A model generated the notes under the pieces. It did not search any database and had not been told where the DNA came from. It worked only from the letters and a program-made list of their open reading frames with translations. A program made the translations under genes and the position numbers. From Providencia huaxiensis (lineage in GTDB: Bacteria > Pseudomonadota > Gammaproteobacteria > Enterobacterales > Enterobacteriaceae), in the NCBI RefSeq assembly GCF_002843235.3, contig NZ_CP031123.2:1550001-1614000 (forward strand): a stretch of 64,000 nucleotides of DNA, written 5' to 3'. Of the stretch, positions 63,731 through 64,000 are shown in pieces; position 1 is the stretch's first letter, and each line of letters starts with the position of its first letter.

Positions 63731-64000
63731 TCAGCCACCAGCTAGCTTAACTTGAAAACCTTTCGCCTCAAGGTACTGTTTGATAACATCACGTTTATCA
63801 CCTTGAATTTCAACATTACCGTCTTTGACTGCACCGCCACAACCACATTTCTTTTTAAGATCAGCCGCTAGTTTAGACAATTCGCTGTCTTCAAGGTCAA
63901 GACCAGTTACAACACAAACCCCTTTTCCTTTACGACCTGAAGTCTCACGGCGAATTCGCACAATACCATCGCCTTTAGGTCTTTCAACTTTGGGCTTATC
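63731..64000 (-). CDS. yciH: SUI1/eIF1-like protein YciH, C-terminal part (cut by window edge)
   Basis: The frame is open past the right edge, so the N-terminus is missing. The visible 89 residues match E. coli YciH: RPKGDGIVRIRRETSGRKGK, the Cys pair KKKCGCGGAVKDG and EIQGDKRDVIKQYLEAKG. This eIF1-like protein binds the small ribosomal subunit and can affect start-site fidelity; its main role in bacteria is unsettled. The GTG at 63961 is internal and not the start. Confidence 0.95.
   Translation of the reverse strand, partial: DKPKVERPKGDGIVRIRRETSGRKGKGVCVVTGLDLEDSELSKLAADLKKKCGCGGAVKDGNVEIQGDKRDVIKQYLEAKGFQVKLAGG

Noticed and set aside
1..64000. tRNA or rRNA genes
   Set aside because: No cloverleaf-like segment with the T-loop G-T-T-C-R-A pattern or rRNA sequence was noticed in gene-free stretches. 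A covariance search would be needed to exclude small RNAs.

Overview
The window is chromosomal DNA from the replication terminus of an enterobacterium. The gene order ynfK-mlc-ynfL-ynfM, tus-fumC, manA-ydgA and add-ydgJ-ydgK-rsxABCDGE-nth, and later rnb, osmB and yciH, matches the Escherichia coli terminus gene by gene. The AT-rich composition, an MR/P-like fimbrial operon and the level of protein divergence point to the Morganellaceae, most likely Providencia (inference; no 16S or housekeeping tree is possible here).

Layout. 1-4.6 kb: a truncated MFS transporter, GNAT acetyltransferase, yaiI, a LysE-type exporter, selU and two small proteins. 4.6-8.5 kb: a sugar-acid-type catabolic cluster with a GntR/FCD regulator, an enolase-superfamily dehydratase, an anion:cation symporter and a cupin. 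8.5-14.9 kb: a chaperone-usher fimbrial operon on the minus strand (major pilin, usher, chaperone, three minor pilins, two-domain tip adhesin). 14.9-16.0 kb: a decayed small gene, a VF530-type gene and the chromosome dimer resolution site dif (15973-16000). 16.0-33.7 kb: two head-to-tail copies of an 8865-bp filamentous (inovirus) prophage integrated exactly at dif. 34-64 kb: the conserved terminus backbone, including roxA, a MuiA-like protein, ydfG, ynfB, an AA10 polysaccharide monooxygenase, tus with a Ter site on its start codon, a second Ter site after add, the Rsx electron-transport operon, nth, rnb, osmB, a HigBA-type toxin-antitoxin pair and the end of yciH.

The prophage is the main accessory element. 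Its structural half is laid out exactly like Ff coliphages (V-VII-IX-VIII-III-VI-I/XI-IV), including 35- and 32-residue VII and IX proteins. Its replication and control half is CTXphi-like: a Rep_trans/RstA-type initiator, a divergent repressor and integration at dif by host XerCD. Next to the attachment site there is a long imperfect inverted repeat containing a second, inverted dif-like site. In single-stranded phage DNA this could fold into a recombination substrate as CTXphi attP(+) does. Between the repressor and the att site each copy carries a DUF2971 protein and a DUF2158 (YodC-like) protein, candidate cargo for host interaction or superinfection control. A ribbon-helix-helix-like protein lies beside the att site at the other end. 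The tandem arrangement would allow rolling-circle release of complete phage genomes.

dif on the left and two Ter sites on the right, both oriented to stop forks that move rightward past dif, make this window one half of the replication fork trap.
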